Below are positions 1-11,592 of a stretch of DNA of 64,000 nucleotides, piece by piece; the stretch's first letter is position 1; the number at the start of each line of letters is the position of its first letter. Under the pieces are notes generated by a model. It was not told where the DNA came from and did no database searches. It saw only the letters and a list, made by a program, of their open reading frames with translations. The translations under genes and the position numbers were made by a program. The DNA is from Climacium dendroides. Its lineage: Eukaryota > Streptophyta > Bryopsida > Hypnales > Climaciaceae. The stretch covers positions 35,839,213 to 35,903,212 of the forward strand of contig OX467084.1 in NCBI GenBank assembly GCA_950106755.1, written 5' to 3'.

Positions 1-724
1 AATTCTTGTTATTGTTGTAGTTGTAATTATATTCTGGAAGCAAAATAACTTGTAGTGGCTTTCAAAAGTTTTTTGTAGAATTCAAAATTTCTTGATTTAA
101 TTTACGCATTAACAATTTTCTAAAATATTTGAATATATTGGCACACGTAGCATGGCATGCATTTAATTGAGTTTCAAAAATGAAAATCACCTTTTGAACT
201 TATTTGATAAATTTAAAACATAAAACAAATTAGAATAAACAAGTCATTCACTACACGCATCCAAGAACCACACAACAAACGTTGCCAATTACTACACAAT
301 AATCACATGATTCAACTATTAATTCAATTGTGATGAGAACAAAATTTTGTATCACCACCCAATGATTGTACATTGTGCAGTGAAGGGGTGCAAGAATTTT
401 TTTTACTAGATTTCAAGTGCATCACCTTCAAATTGCAAATAAACTTTGTAGGAAGAAATCTTTTGCATTTTTCATTTTTGAAAGGAATCTTAACAAGACA
501 TTTAATAATCATGCCAAATTTCAAAACATGCAAGTCTCTATATTTATGTGGAGAAGGATTTGAATTTTGTTTGAGTGGTGATTGGCAAATTTACTATAAA
601 CTATTGATACAAGAAAATTTTCCTGTAAGTTTCTTTAGTAGAAGGATGAGAATCCTTTTTAGAATCACATGGTGAGGAAACTTGAACTTTTGAATTTAGT
701 TTTGTATAGCATTATATTGAACAT

Positions 725-967
725 AGTTGGGGTGAATTGCCCCCTTTACTCATCCCTGAGGAAAATGCTGAAATTTTTTATATGCTTGGAATGATAAAAT
801 TTGGAAATTTTGAATTCATATTTGCAATTAGAAGCTCCAAATTAGCTAGGAAAGGTGTTGAAGATATAGTAATCATGCACAAAATAGGGAGGCTTTTATT
901 TTACATGCACCCTAGACTGACCTTGGAGGGACAAGCAAGGAAGTTGGTTCACCTTGGCGTTGAACTA
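725..967 (+). repeat. Dispersed repeat family A, copy 1 (MITE-like)
   Basis: Begins AGTTGGGGTGAATTGCCCC and ends near a diverged reverse complement (TTCACCTTGGCG). It shares a core, GAATTCATATTTGCAAT followed by a CCAAATTAG block, with copies at 9,950-10,332 and 15,760-15,910. The size of about 240 bp and the inverted ends suggest a non-autonomous DNA element. The superfamily is not identified. Confidence 0.5.
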
Positions 968-1899
968 AAGATTACCAAAAACATTTATCCTTAATTAATG
1001 AATTTTGAAACAAGAACCTCTAAAAATAAATTGAACATATTAAAACCTTTATAACTGAACCATATTTATTATATAAAATATAATTTGGCTAATACGTACA
1101 TAGTAACTTTTATTATGCCTTGTTTATAGAAAACAATAAGTGAAAGGCAAGGTTAAAGGTAAGACATAGAGTACTTGATTACTAGTATTAATTTTATAAT
1201 ATTCCATTCATAAACTGCCAAAATCACAAGTATTTCATTATTTTTTATTTTCATACAATATTTATTTAAAAATTAAAACAATCTCAAAAATTTGGCATCT
1301 ATTTTTTAAATTATTTTTTGCAAACCATACCATACAAGTGCACTAGGATACTTTAGCTCATTATCGATGATACAATATTTTATATGAGAACATTATTTTC
1401 TTTCTTTAATAATTTATTATAAAGTTGAATCATATAATAAGGTTTAGTGATTTCATGAATAATCAAAAGCAAAAAGTTGCTCACATTTTGAAAATAATTT
1501 TTTAAATGAAAATCAAATTATAAAATGAACATTAAAATTGACCATAAAGACACAAAGTTAACCAAGTTGACAATTTAATAGTTGGATTCAAACTTTGGAT
1601 GGTATTTTTGTATAGAAAATAAATTGAAGATTGAAATTTCTCTCAATTGAAATATTGGCATGATCATTTCATGTGTTTAGCATTTTTCTTTGGTCCATAA
1701 AGTTATGGAACTATGATCCATCCCCAAACCACTAGCACTAGTGCAAAGAGCAAAGATGATTTTTTTTTTTTTTTTTTTTTGCATATGCTACTATAGGATC
1801 TTACATTAACTTTATATTAGAATTAGTGGGGAAAAAATTCAAAAGCTCTAACTTCCTAGATTGTATGAAATTAGTGGTTAAATAAAATGTTTTAATTTT

Positions 1900-2440
1900 G
1901 GGGGGCTTGTCATATTAAGATTCTAGATTTTTAATCTTCTTACCTTAAAAAATTTTGCACAATAAATCTTTATAGTGTAAATCTTTCTTTTGGAGAATTG
2001 AGTTGAAAATTTAGAAATAAGAATTAAAATTAAAATTGATTTTCATTTTAGAAAAATGTTAAGTAGGTATTGCTAATAGATCTAATGTGGAATTGAAAAT
2101 TGTTAATTTTAATAGTGAGATGGTTGTAAAAAGAAATCTAAATCCTCAAAAAATGATTTTTTTTGCAAATTATGAAAATTCAATGAGTTGAAAATGAATC
2201 CTATACATTATTTTTTCACAAAGATACCTTGATTGTTTGCAAACCAAGAGCCTTCATAACTACTCATTACTAATCTATATGGAATGAGTTCAAACTTTCC
2301 ATGTAGAAATAAAATATACTCTAATTACTTTATAAAAAATATACTTCAAATGATTGTAATTTTTATATGTTGCATAGGCTCAACTAGAATTACTTTGCGT
2401 AGTATAGCTTTTTTCCCAAGTCACTAGCCAATTGGAACCA
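1900..2440 (-). repeat. Dispersed repeat family B, inverted diverged copy
   Basis: Read on the minus strand, it carries the same order of blocks seen at 13,250-14,080: a block about an indirectly worded 'fast mail' of AT-rich words around AATTCCA/TTAGAGCTATT, then AACTCAA/TTCAA, then a TCAAAGTC-like block. The copy is heavily decayed and its boundaries are approximate. Confidence 0.3.
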
Positions 2441-3149
2441 AAATTATTTTTTTATAAAACTAATATATTATCCTCTCTTTAAAAAATTCAAAAAATCATG
2501 CTAAAAATTGTGATTATAGGTAACTATCCAATCACTAAAAAATTTAATTGTGGACAATGGTCCTTTTGAGATTAAGAAAATGTAATGATTAAAAAAAATT
2601 ATATTGCTTTCAACATTGAATATTGTGATATTTAAAGTCAAAATAGAATTTATAAATGCACACATACAATGGAGATATGAAAGAAGTCTTGGCATTAGAA
2701 TTCCAATATTAACAAATGTAATATATGGTTCAACTGAAGTTTAGGTTTAGAAAAACATATCCAATAAAAAAAATACCATTTTATTCTCCTCCCAAATTAT
2801 GCCTTCATAATTACTAAAAAGTTATTTTGAAACCATTCTACACCAGGTAGCTCCAAATCTTTTTCATTCTTTGATAGGGTGGATTAAAAATTTTAATTGA
2901 AGCTATTATTTTTGGAAAATTTTGCATAGTGTGTGTGTGTGGTAGTTGTGAACAATACGTTTCTTGAATATCCCTCCAAAAGATACAATAACTATTGAGA
3001 TATACATTTTTTTTGATAATAAACAAGATTTTTTTATTGAAACCTAACTAAATTATTTTATTTTCTTCATTTACGCTTAAGTGTTCCTAGGATGAATGTG
3101 CTTTTGCATTTTTTTGGACAAAATCAATTTTTGAGTGAAAAGAATTTAG

Positions 3150-3323
3150 ATGGGGGATTTCATTAAAATGGAAAATATTTTGTGACTTTGACATCCCACA
3201 GTTTAGACCGGACGGTCTGCAATCTAGTACAGTAATAGATTTCAGACCGCCTAGTTTGAACTGTGGGAATGGCACATTGTGAAAATGGCACATGGAATAT
3301 CGCCATTTTAATGAAATTCCCCA
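3150..3323. mobile_element. MITE-like foldback element, 174 bp
   Basis: The ends are inverted: left GGGGGATTTCATTAAAATGG and right CCATTTTAATGAAATTCCCC. The inner arms also pair (CACAGTTT and AAACTGTG, CAGACC and GGTCTG). A TTTAG direct repeat flanks both sides (3145-3149 and 3324-3328), which looks like a target-site duplication. There is no coding capacity. The transposon superfamily is uncertain. Confidence 0.65.
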
Positions 3324-3703
3324 TTTAGCCAAAAGATCTTCATTATGTAAGTTATATTTTTCTTTCCATCCCTACATGAAGTAATTCAAGGTTTTGCTTA
3401 ATAATTATAAAGCATTTATTGACACAACTAGTCATGTTATTGAAGAATGGACAAAAATTTCTTTTCAAAATGTATAGACATTCTTCATCCACTTTGCATA
3501 CCTCTAATAGCCATCTCTTGAAAACATGTCATGATCCACCTAATGGATATTGGGGTAAAATTTTAATAGCTTAGTATATTCATTTAATGCTTGTAAAACA
3601 AATTTACCAAAAATACACTCTTATACATTATTGCATATTAGAATATCGTTGTTTTGTACTTATTTCTATGATTTTTTGGATATTAGTATCAATTTGATTT
3701 TCA

Positions 3704-3957
3704 CACTACTAGGAATTACAACACAAATCAATGTATATTGATTTATCCTATTACCATAAGTAATGGACAAGATTGACACATATCTCAATTAAGTATTTTT
3801 CAAAATTAAGGCTCAACAAATGCTATAACAACAGTAATTTTCAAGATTTGTTTTTACCCATACAAAAATAATCAAGAGTATAAACTCCCTAAATGTCTTA
3901 GAATCTATTTTTATTATAATTGTTTTGTGCCAAACCTTTTCTTTAATTATAGTAGTG
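3704..3957. mobile_element. Possible CACTA-ended MITE
   Basis: The left end reads CACTACTAGGAATTACAA. The right end, on the minus strand, reads CACTACTATAATTAAAG. The matched CACTACTA termini 254 bp apart suggest a small non-autonomous CACTA element. The three-base flanks (TCA and CAT) are not identical, so a target duplication is not shown. Confidence 0.35.
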
Positions 3958-4739
3958 CATACAATACTAATTTAACAAAATCACCCTATTTGATTTGTAT
4001 TAGTGCAAGTTGAAATATTATTTTTAAAAATAATTCCCACAAATATAAATTTTTTTATAAACAATAATTTTGCACCCTCACAAACATGATAGTTACATTC
4101 CTTCACAAAATTAATCCAACAAGATTAGCTCCTTTATAAAACTTTCATCCTTCTAGAATTTGGAAAAGTAACCGATTATTTCTTCAATACTCATATGACT
4201 CTTTGATTATATTTGGTGATATCTCAATATCAAAATTAGGTGATACCTAAATAAAATTTGGATATTGGTTTTTAAAAAAATCCAATAATTTTGCTTTTCT
4301 AATCCCCCCAAATAAAAAATTTCTTCACAAAAATACTCAACCTCTTTCATTTGATTGTAGACACCAATTAAATAATAGTGTACCTATTATGAATTGCTGT
4401 TCCACACCCACTAATAGGACAAATCAATGTCACTGAGGTAGTTTGCTCTTAAGGCGACCATTTAACTCATCATTGACAGTAATAGATATTCCAAGCAACA
4501 TTTCACCCATTCCTAGATAGGGGTCGCATTTAGAACATGGTCCTTTAGAGCCGACTACCTTATTGTAAATCAAAAAATTAATAAAAAATCAGGTGATATA
4601 ATGCTGGAAAAAAAAATGGATCAACTTAAATTTATTTATATTGTGCTAAAAAAGAATAGATCAACTGAAATTTAGGAATTAATAATCACTATGACCACAT
4701 TAATGAAAAAGCCCAAGGGGTTACTAGGGCCTAGGGGTC
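3958..4739. other. AT-rich intergenic DNA, nothing recognised
   Basis: Mostly AT-rich, grading into more mixed sequence near 4,400-4,560. I see no gene, RNA gene or clear repeat structure. Confidence 0.5.
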
Positions 4740-5600
4740 AAAGACTGCGGCTCATGTGGTGGTGGGGTAACTTCTCCAGGGTAAGACGAAAAAATAGCCC
4801 TAATTTATCGGCCTAGAGAATAGGGGGCGGAGGGTAAATAAAAAAGTTCGGGCCTAGCCAGGACCACACTCTCAGTGGCCCTCTCCGTGGGACAGGGGCT
4901 GAGTACGGTAACTTCCACCGATTAGCTTTTACCCCTGCTACGTGGTGTTCTCCCAAGCCTCCGTTGTTCCAGTCACTGGTCCCCCCCGTCCCCCAACAGC
5001 CAACCCGTGGCCTGACTTGGAACTGGAGACTCAGTCTTGACTTGGGAGAGAGACTTGGACATCGATTGGAAGACTTCGAATCAGGGGGACTTGGGGGAGG
5101 GAAATCTCCAACCCTAGCGAACCTCATCGTTTCGAAGTTGCTGCTCGCTTCATGTCAGTTCCGTCGCACCGAGCTTTTTTGTATTTTATTCGGTCTGTTT
5201 TGTTTTGTTTTGTTTTCTCTTGTCTTGTTTTGTTCTTGTTGTTCATTAAGCTGCAGTGGCACAAGCTTATTTAATTCATCTTAGCATCAGGAGTTGAGAA
5301 CAATTGATTTTCTGTTAGTTTGCAAAAATGTTATGGCTAGCGGAATCAGTAACAGGAAATTCGAGGGGAGAGACATCGTTCAGGAGTGTTACAGAAGGAA
5401 TGCATGCACATGAGGAGCATCAGGAGCATGCTTTCTTTTGAACATTATTACAAGGCGCAAATTAGGAAGAGGTAAGATGTAGCAAGATTTGGATCCTGCG
5501 ATTCGTATTAATACTGATGATACCGGTAGCTTGAGAAGGAGAATGCGTTCATCTTGCATCGTTGACTGACATTGTTGATGCATGGCTGCAATGCTGGTGA
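4740..5600 (+). promoter_or_regulatory. Orphan GC-rich promoter/5' leader-like island
   Basis: The GC content rises abruptly to a level otherwise found only around the genes in this window. The 3' part (5,168-5,245) is a T/G/C-rich tract with repeated TTTTG, comparable in place and make-up to the pyrimidine tracts just upstream of the PTAR1-like and OTU genes. Two close ATGs follow at 5328 and 5333, and a GTAAGA donor-like site lies at about 5,473. No known protein can be read from it. It may be the start of a non-coding or short-peptide transcript, or a relic of a gene front end. Confidence 0.35.
5328..5444 (+). other. Candidate short ORF downstream of the orphan island
   Basis: ATG at 5328 opens a 38-codon frame. 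A second ATG at 5333, followed by GCT (a good plant start context), opens a 26-residue frame ending at 5413 that begins MASGISNRKFEGRDIV. Neither peptide is recognised. They are listed only because they follow a promoter-like island and no better product is visible. Confidence 0.15.
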
Positions 5601-6960
5601 ACGGGAGAATCCAAATAGTAGTACTTTGAAACTTGCGGAAATTAGCAATGCGAGATTTGATGTTCGGGATAGACTAATGACTTAATTAAGTAGTTGCTTG
5701 TCAAAGTTCTAAAAATAATGTACGTCTATTTGTGTTGTGTTATTGAAACTTTGCAATGGTGTCGTCTGCTCGTTTTATATATTTTTCCGGTATTAATTCT
5801 AAAACTACGGGTGCTTTGCTTTGATATATTACTAATTTTCAGCTATTTAATTCCTTTTTCCCAAAGCTGGAAGAGCAATTAAGTCATGAAGTGAATCCAA
5901 ACATCTTTTTAGTATCACTTTCTCTCATATCTCATTCGCCGTTCAAACACGAGATGCACTTTTCTACGTGCGTCCTTTGATGTCTGTAAATGGCGCTGCA
6001 GTTGGGAAATAGGGCAATTCAAACTACTGTACAAGGAATCAAGGTCAGACTGCATACGGAAGAAGTACACAAGTAAAACTATTTTCCTCTTCAAATACCA
6101 AATCCTACGGAGTTCAGGTACTTGACGGTATCCATTCAATATTCATTTTGGGCCTTGACTTATCAGAAGAAGTTGAATAATACAAGTTTGTGAACAGGGT
6201 CCTGGACCACCCCTACTACAGTATCAAGCACTTCTCCATTGTCACTTTTTCATGCAATACTAGTGTTATGCAACTCCGTATTTTCACGTTGACATCAAAG
6301 ACGTCTGAATGTAAGATTTCTTTCCAATTTTTTTTTGAATTTTTAAAATTAAAATCCACCGACCCTTGAGAACAGTGAACTCGGAACCTGTCATATCTGG
6401 GAAATTAACATGGAAATGTACGAGCTTGAGTGTAATCCTTTCTTGCAAAGGAGACCCCTAAGCGTCGTAGAGCCAGGAGTCAAGACATGAAGACTGATGT
6501 TGCAATGTGACCTAGAAAGCACCACAATGTTGAACATAAATACAGACGAAGAGGTTACAGCACGAGTAATCAATTTTTTAAAATTAATTAATTTTTTAAT
6601 GTCACAGGAAGGATCGTGTCTGACTGAGACCAGCTTGGAAACAGTGTCGCAGTCTGCCCACGAAAACAGTAGTGACTTCTCTACACAGTCAAAATTGATG
6701 AAAAGGAATCTGCGTTGTGTCCACACTGTTTCGATCTTCGAATTGATTCACTTGCGGACTCTAGCTCGTTCACCGGCTTGCTCCTAAGAATTGGAGGAAC
6801 TGAATAACTGAAGAGGCATATATTACACTCTGTTTCCCTAAACGTAACGACCTAACACTGAAAGGGGACTAAGTTACACGTATTGAAGAAGCGAGAGAAC
6901 TTTCTAAGTTGCGGTGAAACCAAAAAATTGATGGATACAAGAATTAGCTTTCGTCGTTAT
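5601..6960. other. Intergenic region and probable 3' flank of the DREB2-like gene
   Basis: Moderate GC content. The minus-strand DREB2-like gene ends at 6961, so its 3' UTR should lie in the upper part of this stretch. Open frames on both strands overlap and match no family I recognise. Confidence 0.5.
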
Positions 6961-8706
6961 CTAAATCTCGGCGAAGTTTTTCGCCTGGTCGACACCCGTG
7001 GTCTTCGGTGTGTCGCAGAAAACGTCCGTGAGAGAGTCGAAGGTCAAATTCGGCAGATCGGGAAGATCAAAAAGAGGTGGCGGCGGGAGGATTGGAATTG
7101 AAGCGTCGTCGCCGTCGTCCCAGCAAACGTTCGTGTCAGGCTGCAAATCTACACACGGCTTCAGAAGGAAGCTTGAAGTCTGGTCTTGGATGTTGTTCCA
7201 AAAAAAAGAATCGGACTGTTGAAGCGACCGTTCCTGCGTTGCAGTGCTGCTGTCCGGCCAGTACGAAGTCGGGGATCCTGCATCACCTCCCAGCATCGTT
7301 GACGACGTAATGGACGATACTGACGAAACTTGATCACTAGCTGTAGTTACACTGCTCTGAAGCTGTGATTCATGCGGCGTTACCATAGCCTGCAACTCGG
7401 ACTCGAAACCAAGGCTTCTAAAGTCCGTCGGCTGCACTAGCTCAAAAGAATTCTCAGCAGAGCCCTCGGAGATGGCGCCGTACTCTGAAAAACCTTCAAG
7501 ACAGCAGTCCTGGCAAGGTTCGGGAGGAGGCCGATGCTGCGTAGTAACGTCGAGCAAATCTTCAGGGGCGTCACCAAGAGGACTACCTCCCTTGTACTGG
7601 CCATCAGCGGGAAACTCGTTCAGTTTAAACTGAGCTGGAGCAGCGGCGCTCATCTTCACATCGGGGTGATGTTGCGTAAAACTCGTTGAGTGCAAGCCTC
7701 TCCCTATTCTGTTCGCGAATGGACAATCCGCACCAAGCTCACAGGGGATAATAGGCGACCGCAGTCCCAAGCTTCGACCGTACGACGTGTTAAACAACAC
7801 CTCGCGCGGAAGCTGCCGGTCCGGCGCAAGATCACAAGAACTCAATCTCGAGTAATTCGACATCATTTGAGGCGGGAAAAGACGATCCGAATCGACATTG
7901 CGCGACGACGAGCGCATTAGTACACTCTCACGCGCCGGCGCGTGGCTAAAATTCGGAATCGACTGTCCAGTCCGATCACACGAATTATCCGACCACGGAA
8001 GATGATGCGAGAAGTTCCCCGTCGGCATCACACCAACTCCAACAGTACACGACGCGGAACAACGTAACTGCGCTCCATCATCAACTCCCTTCAAGCTACA
8101 CCCAAAACCTTCCCCCAGGTTCGCCATTCCGTTTCCAATCTCCTCCGAATTTACATTCATGCTTGTGACAAGACGATGATAATTCGGATGATTATTAAAA
8201 TTATTATTATTACTCGCGCTGCTACAACCTCCAGCCATGACCCGATGCTGCTGCTCCCTCTCATGCGGGAGGTTCAACCTGGCGCCGCTGCCATGATACA
8301 CGAGCGCAGCCTCATCATAAGCGCGCGCAGCTTCCAACGCCGTCCCGAACGTGCCTAACCACATCCTCGTCCGCAACCGCGGCTCTCGAATCTCCGCCAC
8401 CCAGCGTCCCCACTGCCGCTGCCTCACACCACGGTACTGATGCAATCCATTCTCCGGACCCCCTCGCCGCCTCCTCACACGCTCCTCGGGCATGCCATCT
8501 CCATCTCCATCTCCATCTCCATCTCCCGCCTCCCCCGTCGTCGTCTCCCGCTCCCGCTTGGAATTTTTTCTCCCGCGCGTCTTCGACTTGGAGTCCACAT
8601 CCGAAGCCTCCGAGCTCACATCCACATGAGCTCCGCTGTCCATCGCTCCATCGTCAATCACCTCACCCCCATCGCTGCCAAGCTTCCTCTCCTTCGAATT
8701 CTCCAT
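6961..8706 (-). CDS. DREB2-like AP2/ERF transcription factor
   Basis: Predicted 581-residue nuclear activator with a single AP2 domain at about residues 91-147, containing [18 protein letters not shown], the WLG motif and [18 protein letters not shown]. Val14 and Glu19 of the domain and the GGPEN motif just before it are typical of the DREB A-2 (DREB2) group, which binds DRE/CRT elements in drought and heat responses. Basic, nuclear-signal-like patches lie at about residues 41-53 and 77-81, split by a Gly-Asp repeat. The C-terminal half is Ser/Asp-rich and ends in an acidic, Pro- and Leu-rich stretch that could activate transcription. Angiosperm DREB2 proteins are usually shorter, about 300-400 residues. 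The frame continues upstream to 8748 but only by way of a TTG, so the ATG at 8706 is taken as the start. No intron is seen. Confidence 0.9.
   Translation of the reverse strand: MENSKERKLGSDGGEVIDDGAMDSGAHVDVSSEASDVDSKSKTRGRKNSKRERETTTGEAGDGDGDGDGDGMPEERVRRRRGGPENGLHQYRGVRQRQWGRWVAEIREPRLRTRMWLGTFGTALEAARAYDEAALVYHGSGARLNLPHEREQQHRVMAGGCSSASNNNNFNNHPNYHRLVTSMNVNSEEIGNGMANLGEGFGCSLKGVDDGAQLRCSASCTVGVGVMPTGNFSHHLPWSDNSCDRTGQSIPNFSHAPARESVLMRSSSRNVDSDRLFPPQMMSNYSRLSSCDLAPDRQLPREVLFNTSYGRSLGLRSPIIPCELGADCPFANRIGRGLHSTSFTQHHPDVKMSAAAPAQFKLNEFPADGQYKGGSPLGDAPEDLLDVTTQHRPPPEPCQDCCLEGFSEYGAISEGSAENSFELVQPTDFRSLGFESELQAMVTPHESQLQSSVTTASDQVSSVSSITSSTMLGGDAGSPTSYWPDSSTATQERSLQQSDSFFWNNIQDQTSSFLLKPCVDLQPDTNVCWDDGDDASIPILPPPPLFDLPDLPNLTFDSLTDVFCDTPKTTGVDQAKNFAEI
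8495..8524 (-). repeat. In-frame hexanucleotide repeat coding Gly-Asp
   Basis: Five perfect CCATCT units (plus strand) encode an alternating Gly-Asp run just before the AP2 domain of the DREB2-like protein. As a short perfect repeat inside a coding region it is a likely site of length variation. Confidence 0.85.
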
Positions 8707-8855
8707 AGCTGCAGTCCCTCCCCGCCCTCCTCCAGGTACACACCACAAAACCCACCCAGTCCTAACACATCAATTGAATGCCGAGCAGCCTCCACCCCGC
8801 CCCTCCCCACCCCAAAATATTCGAAACACGACTTGTCAAATATCTCGATTGCCTT

Positions 8856-8865
8856 CCTTTATAAG
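8856..8865 (-). promoter_or_regulatory. Probable TATA box of the DREB2-like gene
   Basis: The minus strand reads CTTATAAAGG about 150 bases upstream of the ATG at 8706. This would give a leader of roughly 120 bases. It is the only good TATA match in the near upstream region. Confidence 0.45.
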
Positions 8866-8869
8866 CCAG

Positions 8870-9640
8870 AATTTGATCTCGATCTGCCTGCCTGCTGCAG
8901 TGGACGTTTTGCACGATCCGTCCACTGTAGTAGTAGTGTTGGCAATGAATTGCCAACTGTTTCCCAAGGCAACACTGCCTGACTCTCTGTGGAGTTTCAA
9001 GCGGCCAGCCAGAGTTAGTAGCTTTCGTGGCTAGAGTTGGCAACTAAATCTAGGAATTTTAGAGAAAGTTACTATTCATTTAGGGCGTCTTCCCTTTTTC
9101 GTTGAGTGCAGTTGCCTTTTCTTCAGTTTGGGGTGATATGGTTTGTGGTCCCCCCTCTAAGCCCAGTTTGGATAACCTTGTTTTCTCTATAGCATCAGTC
9201 ATTCCAATCCAAGCTGCTGAGTCGTTCCATCCTCTTTGTCAGTTCTTGGGTGAAAAAAGGGGTGAAACTGCTTTGGAGTTTGGGCTTCAGGTTGGGCCCT
9301 GGAATGTAAGTTAGGTGAGGAGTGGCGTGTTAGGAAAAGCTTTTATTGGTAAATGGCCTTCCATGAATATCGTTCCAGTGGGACTTCGGTGTCAAAGTGG
9401 GGCAGAAATTTCCTCCGTCTAGATGCAAATTACCCCTGGTTTGTAGTGGCTTTTGTAACTTAGTCCGTTCAGTCTGCTGGGTTGCATTCACATGAGTGAT
9501 GGGTGGCCGGGCGGGGGAAAAGTAACTGAACTCACCCATTTTTTTTACATCAACCCTTGACTGGGGCAATGAGGGTCGGGGTGACCTAGCTAGTCCCACC
9601 TAAGTCATTCCAGGGATAAGTCATTCCAGGGTGCATGTAA
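8870..9640. other. Upstream region of the DREB2-like gene
   Basis: Moderate-GC flank with no gene recognised. A 16-base direct duplication with TAAGTCATTCCAGGG occurs near 9,602-9,632, at the border with AT-rich DNA. Regulatory sites are expected here, but I cannot name any with confidence. Confidence 0.45.
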
Positions 9641-9839
9641 TTTTTTTTTCTTAAAAACACATTCTGTGCTTATTAATTTATCTTTGTACCTATTCTACAC
9701 AAAATAGTAAAATTAGCAAAATTAGGTTGCCCTTCACTAATTTCTTGACATCCTACACTACATAAATGTGTACTATTATGATAAAAGGATGTAGTAATGC
9801 AAGAATCATGTGGTTGGTGTATTGGTTCATGGCCCAAGT

Positions 9840-10332
9840 TTAGAGAGTCACATGTACCTCTATATGGACAAGCAAGTGAGTTATGAGATAACTTTTTTGG
9901 GTAAGGCAACCTAATTGTGAAGGCAACCTAATTTCATTATTTTGTGTAGATAATTTGGGGCCTCTAATTGCAAACATGAATTCAAAATTTGTAAATTTTA
10001 TCATGTGTGGCAAATATAAAATTTCAGCATTTTCCCTCGTAGACAAGCAAGGGGGGTAATTCACCCCAACTAGCAATGAGGGCATCAATCCCCCAAACCA
10101 AAATAAAGTGAACCCCTTGCTTGTCCCCAAGGAAAAACACAGAAATTTTATATTTGCCACTGATGATAAATTTTACAAATTTTGAATTCATATTTGCAAT
10201 CAAAGGTCCCAAATTAGCTAGAAGTCGGAGGTACAAAAGATAAATTAATAAAGCACAAAATAAAGGAATTTTTTTTACATGCACAATTGGAATGACTTAG
10301 GCGGGCCAAGCAAGGGGTCAGTTCACCCCAAC
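9840..10332. repeat. Repeat family A, two copies in inverted orientation (foldback)
   Basis: The arms at about 9,950-10,075 and 10,108-10,220 are diverged reverse complements and share the core GAATTCATATTTGCAAT and the CCAAATTA block. Both arms meet at copies of the family end (AATTCACCCCAAC and AAGTGAACCCC), and the right copy ends GTTCACCCCAACC near 10,332. Two head-to-head copies explain the structure better than a single palindrome. Confidence 0.55.
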
Positions 10333-10639
10333 CATCCTCCCTGGCACAAGTAGAACTGATTATCACATTTTTTTTTTACCCAAGGGAAAACAGAGGACCT
10401 TATGATTTTCCCAAAATTGAAAAATTGGAAGTCATTCTGGGAATGAGAGACTCTAAATTAGAAAAGAGAACTGTCAAGATCTTTGCAATGCCAAGTGTTT
10501 TGTTCTTGCATTTTTTGGCTTTGAATTTTCTCAACTTAAAAAAATTTGGCAACATAGAATTTTTTTTTTACATTGAAAAACTGAGTTGAGAGTCTAGGAA
10601 AAAGAATTCAAAAAACAATCATTTGTTTTTCATTCTGAA

Positions 10640-11560
10640 ACCTTAGGGTCCCATTGTCCTTTTGAAGGAAAAAATGAATTTTGAGTAGATTCATGTAACC
10701 TCAAATTTTGAGGTGATTTTCTAAATTTTTGTTGAAGATAGATAAACACATTAGCTTTCATTAAAATACATTTTTTATTTTGATCAATGCCTAGGAGTAA
10801 AAGTTATGCCACAAATGCTCAAAGCAAGGAGATTGGGTAGCAAGAAAAATCCACAAAAACTTGAAATAAAAGTTTTTGATTTGTTTTCCTCATAGGTTAT
10901 ATTTTTGTTTCTACACGGAAAGCTTTGATTCATTCCATTTGGATTAGTGATGTGAACGATGCGGAGCTTCTTGTTTTGCGAGCAATCATAGAAACTTTGG
11001 GAGAAAATAACCTATTGGATTTGTTTTTTTAACTCAATTTTCACAAAAAAGTTTTAAAAAAATTTCACAGGGTTAAATATGATTGCTAGAACAATCTCAC
11101 CTTTCAGATTAGTATGTTTCAATTCCAATTTAAAGCTATTGACAATTCAAATTTTCCTTCTATCTTGAACATATTTCTCTTTAATAATTTTTTAAAGAAT
11201 GAAAATTGTTTGTTTTTGAATTTTAAAAAATTTCTTAAGCTTTCAACTCAAATATTCAACATAAAATAATTTTAATTCAAAATTTGTCTTGCAAAAACTT
11301 TAAGTTAGAAAAAATTCAAAGTCAAACAATCTAGTTATGGAATGTACTCAAAAATATATTTTCTTCACCTTAAACACAAACATCTTGAATCTACTTGGTG
11401 AAAGTTTTTAGAATTTCTTATATATATTTTTATACTGATCTTTTGCAAGATTTCACAAATGAATATGGCAAAAAAGATTGTAAATTTTTTTGCTCTTTGC
11501 AATAGAAATGACAGTTTTGAGTGTTTCTTGATGAAAAAATGACCTTGGGACTTTAGTGGT
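10640..11560 (+). repeat. Dispersed repeat family B, copy
   Basis: Shares block order with 13,250-14,080 and 20,090-20,890: AAAAGTTATG, a GGAAAGCTTTGATTCATT block, GATTAGTGATG, a block about AACAATCTCACC, TCAATTCCA, CTTTCAACTCAA, TTCAAAGTCAAA, and an end reading GACCTTGGGACTT. It is diverged and has no conserved open frame. It probably represents an old transposable-element relic of unknown class. Confidence 0.55.
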
Positions 11561-11592
11561 TTAAAATAATTGTAATGTAAAAGTAGGTAGTA

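Larger units (their letters stand above)
1..3144. other. AT-rich intergenic DNA, no gene recognised
   Basis: Very AT-rich sequence with long A and T runs, including a T run of more than 20 near 1,760-1,780 and a short GT run near 2,932. The open frames here are short and match nothing I know. Two dispersed repeat copies listed separately lie inside it (725-967 and about 1,900-2,440). I see no splice-consistent gene. Confidence 0.6.

Noticed and set aside
324..994. Open frames near the left edge
   Set aside because: They are short, in AT-rich DNA, and one lies over the repeat family A copy. No domain is seen.
4813..5284. 104- and 106-codon frames over the orphan island
   Set aside because: They lie on opposite strands in GC-rich sequence, where stops are rare. 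The Pro/Ser- and Leu/Phe-rich make-up reflects base composition.
8707..8748. Upstream extension of the DREB2-like protein by 14 residues
   Set aside because: The frame would start at TTG, not ATG. The first ATG is at 8706.
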